Assembly (NCBI RefSeq): GCF_001854805.1
Contig: NZ_MBLO01000249.1
Location: 12,564-76,563, forward strand
Direction: 5' to 3'
Length of the DNA stretch: 64,000 nt
From: Pseudofrankia coriaricola
Lineage (GTDB): Bacteria; Actinomycetota; Actinomycetes; Frankiales; Frankiaceae
Every line of letters begins with the position of its first letter. Within the stretch, counting starts at the first letter, position 1. Shown here in pieces: positions 63,704-64,000 of this stretch. The notes beneath the pieces were generated by a model. The model had not been told where the DNA came from, did not search any database, and saw only the letters and a program-made list of their open reading frames with translations. The position numbers and the translations under genes were made by a program.

Positions 63704-64000
63704 ATGTCACAGCGACTCGAACACAGGACAGCACTCGTCACCGGATCCACCAGCAACATCGGCCGGTCCATCGCGGTTGCCTTCGGCGCGGAAGGTGCGC
63801 ACGTCATCGTCTCCGGGCGCGATGACACCCGCGGCAAGGCGGTGGTCGCCCGGATCCGCTCGGCGGGCGGCACGGCCGACTACGTCCACGCCGATCTCGA
63901 CGGCACGGCGAGCGCCAGCAGGTCGCTCGCCGACGCGGCGAGCGACCTGCTGGGCGGCCGCATCGACATCCTGGTCAACAACGCGGGCATCTTCCCGGGG
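63704..64000 (+). CDS. Short-chain dehydrogenase/reductase (partial, runs off the window)
   Basis: The first 99 residues of an SDR. The cofactor motif is TGSTSNIG (a variant of TGxxxGxG) and NNAG follows at the expected place (DILVNNAGIF). The N-terminal sequence MSQRLEHRTALVTGSTSNIG is clear. The gene is cut by the window's end at 64000. The upstream TetR operator suggests induction by the TetR ligand, which may be the substrate of this enzyme. The specific substrate is unknown. Confidence 0.9.
   Translation, partial: MSQRLEHRTALVTGSTSNIGRSIAVAFGAEGAHVIVSGRDDTRGKAVVARIRSAGGTADYVHADLDGTASASRSLADAASDLLGGRIDILVNNAGIFPG

Overview
The window is very GC-rich DNA (roughly 70-75% G+C by eye) from an actinomycete. 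No rRNA or tRNA gene, CRISPR array, transposase or integrase was seen. Actinobacterial hallmarks include F420-type oxidoreductases, a fused RNase HI/phosphatase like mycobacterial Rv2228c, many GTG/TTG starts, TetR-rich regulation, a small HGxxPAAWTAV-type membrane protein pair and a GT87-type mannosyltransferase. The gene mix, a PL3 pectate lyase and abundant decayed intergenic repeats suggest a Frankiaceae-like organism (Frankia, Parafrankia, Pseudofrankia); this is inference, not proof.

Layout. 0-11 kb: aldehyde dehydrogenase, lipoprotein pectate lyase, receptor-type Ser/Thr kinase, RecQ helicase, FtsH protease, a YpfJ-type zinc metallopeptidase and two mini-proteins. 11-22 kb: alpha/beta hydrolase, DnaE replicative polymerase, a small zinc protein, a DEAD-box RNA helicase, a GT87 glycosyltransferase and a DUF445 protein. 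22-29 kb: a lipid/sterol catabolism-like block: VAO-type cholesterol oxidase, DUF6343 protein, TetR regulator, enoyl-CoA hydratase, lone 3Fe-4S ferredoxin, acyl-CoA synthetase and a stand-alone LON-N domain protein. 29-34 kb: accessory-looking: a zinc-ribbon protein, a homologue of the anti-phage dCTP deaminases, and a large metzincin-like protein with 105-residue repeats. 34.8-37.9 kb: the conserved Nif3 / coiled-coil zinc-ribbon / RNase HI-phosphatase operon. 38-45 kb: LLM oxidoreductase, alpha/beta hydrolase, MFS exporter with coupled TetR regulator, and an old-yellow-enzyme-type flavoprotein, with strong palindromic operators between them. 45-53 kb: duplicated small membrane proteins, DUF1772 protein, beta-lactamase-like serine hydrolase, threonine aldolase, peptide deformylase and a membrane/Rossmann/RyR-domain protein. 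53-64 kb: methylmalonyl-CoA epimerase, S-adenosylmethionine synthetase, a secreted lysozyme-like protein behind a long, possibly structured leader, F420 nitroreductase, SnoaL-like protein, DyP peroxidase, DUF4259, cupin, amidohydrolase, MarR, DUF427, TetR and a truncated SDR.

The most notable material: (i) a dCTP-deaminase phage-defence homologue convergent with a metzincin/propeller-like protein; (ii) a two-TM/TrkA-N-like/RyR protein; (iii) a TetR gene whose own promoter and its neighbour's promoter share the operator TGGACY-N4-RGTCCA; (iv) a perfect 26-bp palindrome ahead of an MFS-TetR operon and nested palindromes ahead of its neighbour; (v) a multi-stem candidate leader RNA between metK and the lysozyme-like gene; and (vi) at least three families of dispersed intergenic repeats, some of which have become part of coding sequences.

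Start codons were chosen from Shine-Dalgarno spacing and family alignment from memory; no database search was run.
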